Made by a program: the position numbers and the translations under genes. Of a stretch of DNA of 14,370 nt, positions 12,923 through 14,370 are shown piece by piece. A model generated the notes under the pieces. That model was given only the letters and a program-made list of their open reading frames with translations, was not told the DNA's origin and did not search any database. Source of the DNA: Thiobacter sp964445085 (GTDB taxonomy: Bacteria > Pseudomonadota > Gammaproteobacteria > Burkholderiales > Thiobacteraceae); contig CAYUJV010000072.1 of assembly GCA_964445085.1 (NCBI GenBank), forward strand, positions 1-14,370. Direction: 5' to 3'. Position 1 is the first letter of the stretch. Each line of letters starts with the position of its first letter.

Positions 12923-14370
<1,448 letters not shown>

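Overview
The window is about 14.4 kb of GC-rich, densely coded bacterial chromosome. It suggests a betaproteobacterium, perhaps of the Rhodocyclales or Nitrosomonadales. The clues are a DUF3567 gene (a small family I know mainly from Betaproteobacteria), the metX-metW pair followed by a DUF4426 gene, and strong G/C preference at third codon positions. Placement below class level is a guess. I see no rRNA, tRNA, CRISPR array, transposase or prophage gene.

Layout. (1) 1-2327, plus strand: the 3' end of an exonuclease III gene, an AmpG-type MFS transporter and a small TauE/SafE-type membrane protein, overlapping or nearly touching, so probably one operon. (2) 2361-4658, minus strand: metX-metW, a terminator-like hairpin, then a separately promoted DUF4426 periplasmic protein. 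(3) 4780-5541, minus strand: an unrecognised basic-tailed protein with a good extended -10 promoter that fixes its start, and a DUF3567 protein with a clear intrinsic terminator. (4) 5667-7538, plus strand: a TPR protein and an atypical SAM methyltransferase. (5) 7559-7722: a MITE-like inverted repeat between convergent genes. (6) 7719-10148, minus strand: a thioredoxin-fold/HEAT protein, a 2Fe-2S flavoreductase and a stand-alone receiver protein. Two very short ORFs with strong Shine-Dalgarno sites sit directly before the last two. (7) 10294-12907, plus strand: a membrane GGDEF-EAL protein and a TlpA/ResA-like thioredoxin. (8) 12923-14370, minus strand: the C-terminal part of cobalamin-dependent methionine synthase MetH.

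How the genes fit together. MetX activates homoserine, MetW is its usual partner, and MetH makes the final methyl transfer to homocysteine, so two stages of methionine synthesis lie in the window, about 8 kb apart and in separate units. The central block (7.7-12.9 kb) mixes thiol and Fe-S redox proteins with signalling proteins (a receiver and a c-di-GMP enzyme). A shared function is only inferred from adjacency. The most unusual items are the nested inverted repeat whose CTAG border supplies the receiver gene's stop codon, the two short leader-like ORFs, the thioredoxin-HEAT fusion, and the perfect hairpin over the first ATG of the TlpA-like gene.
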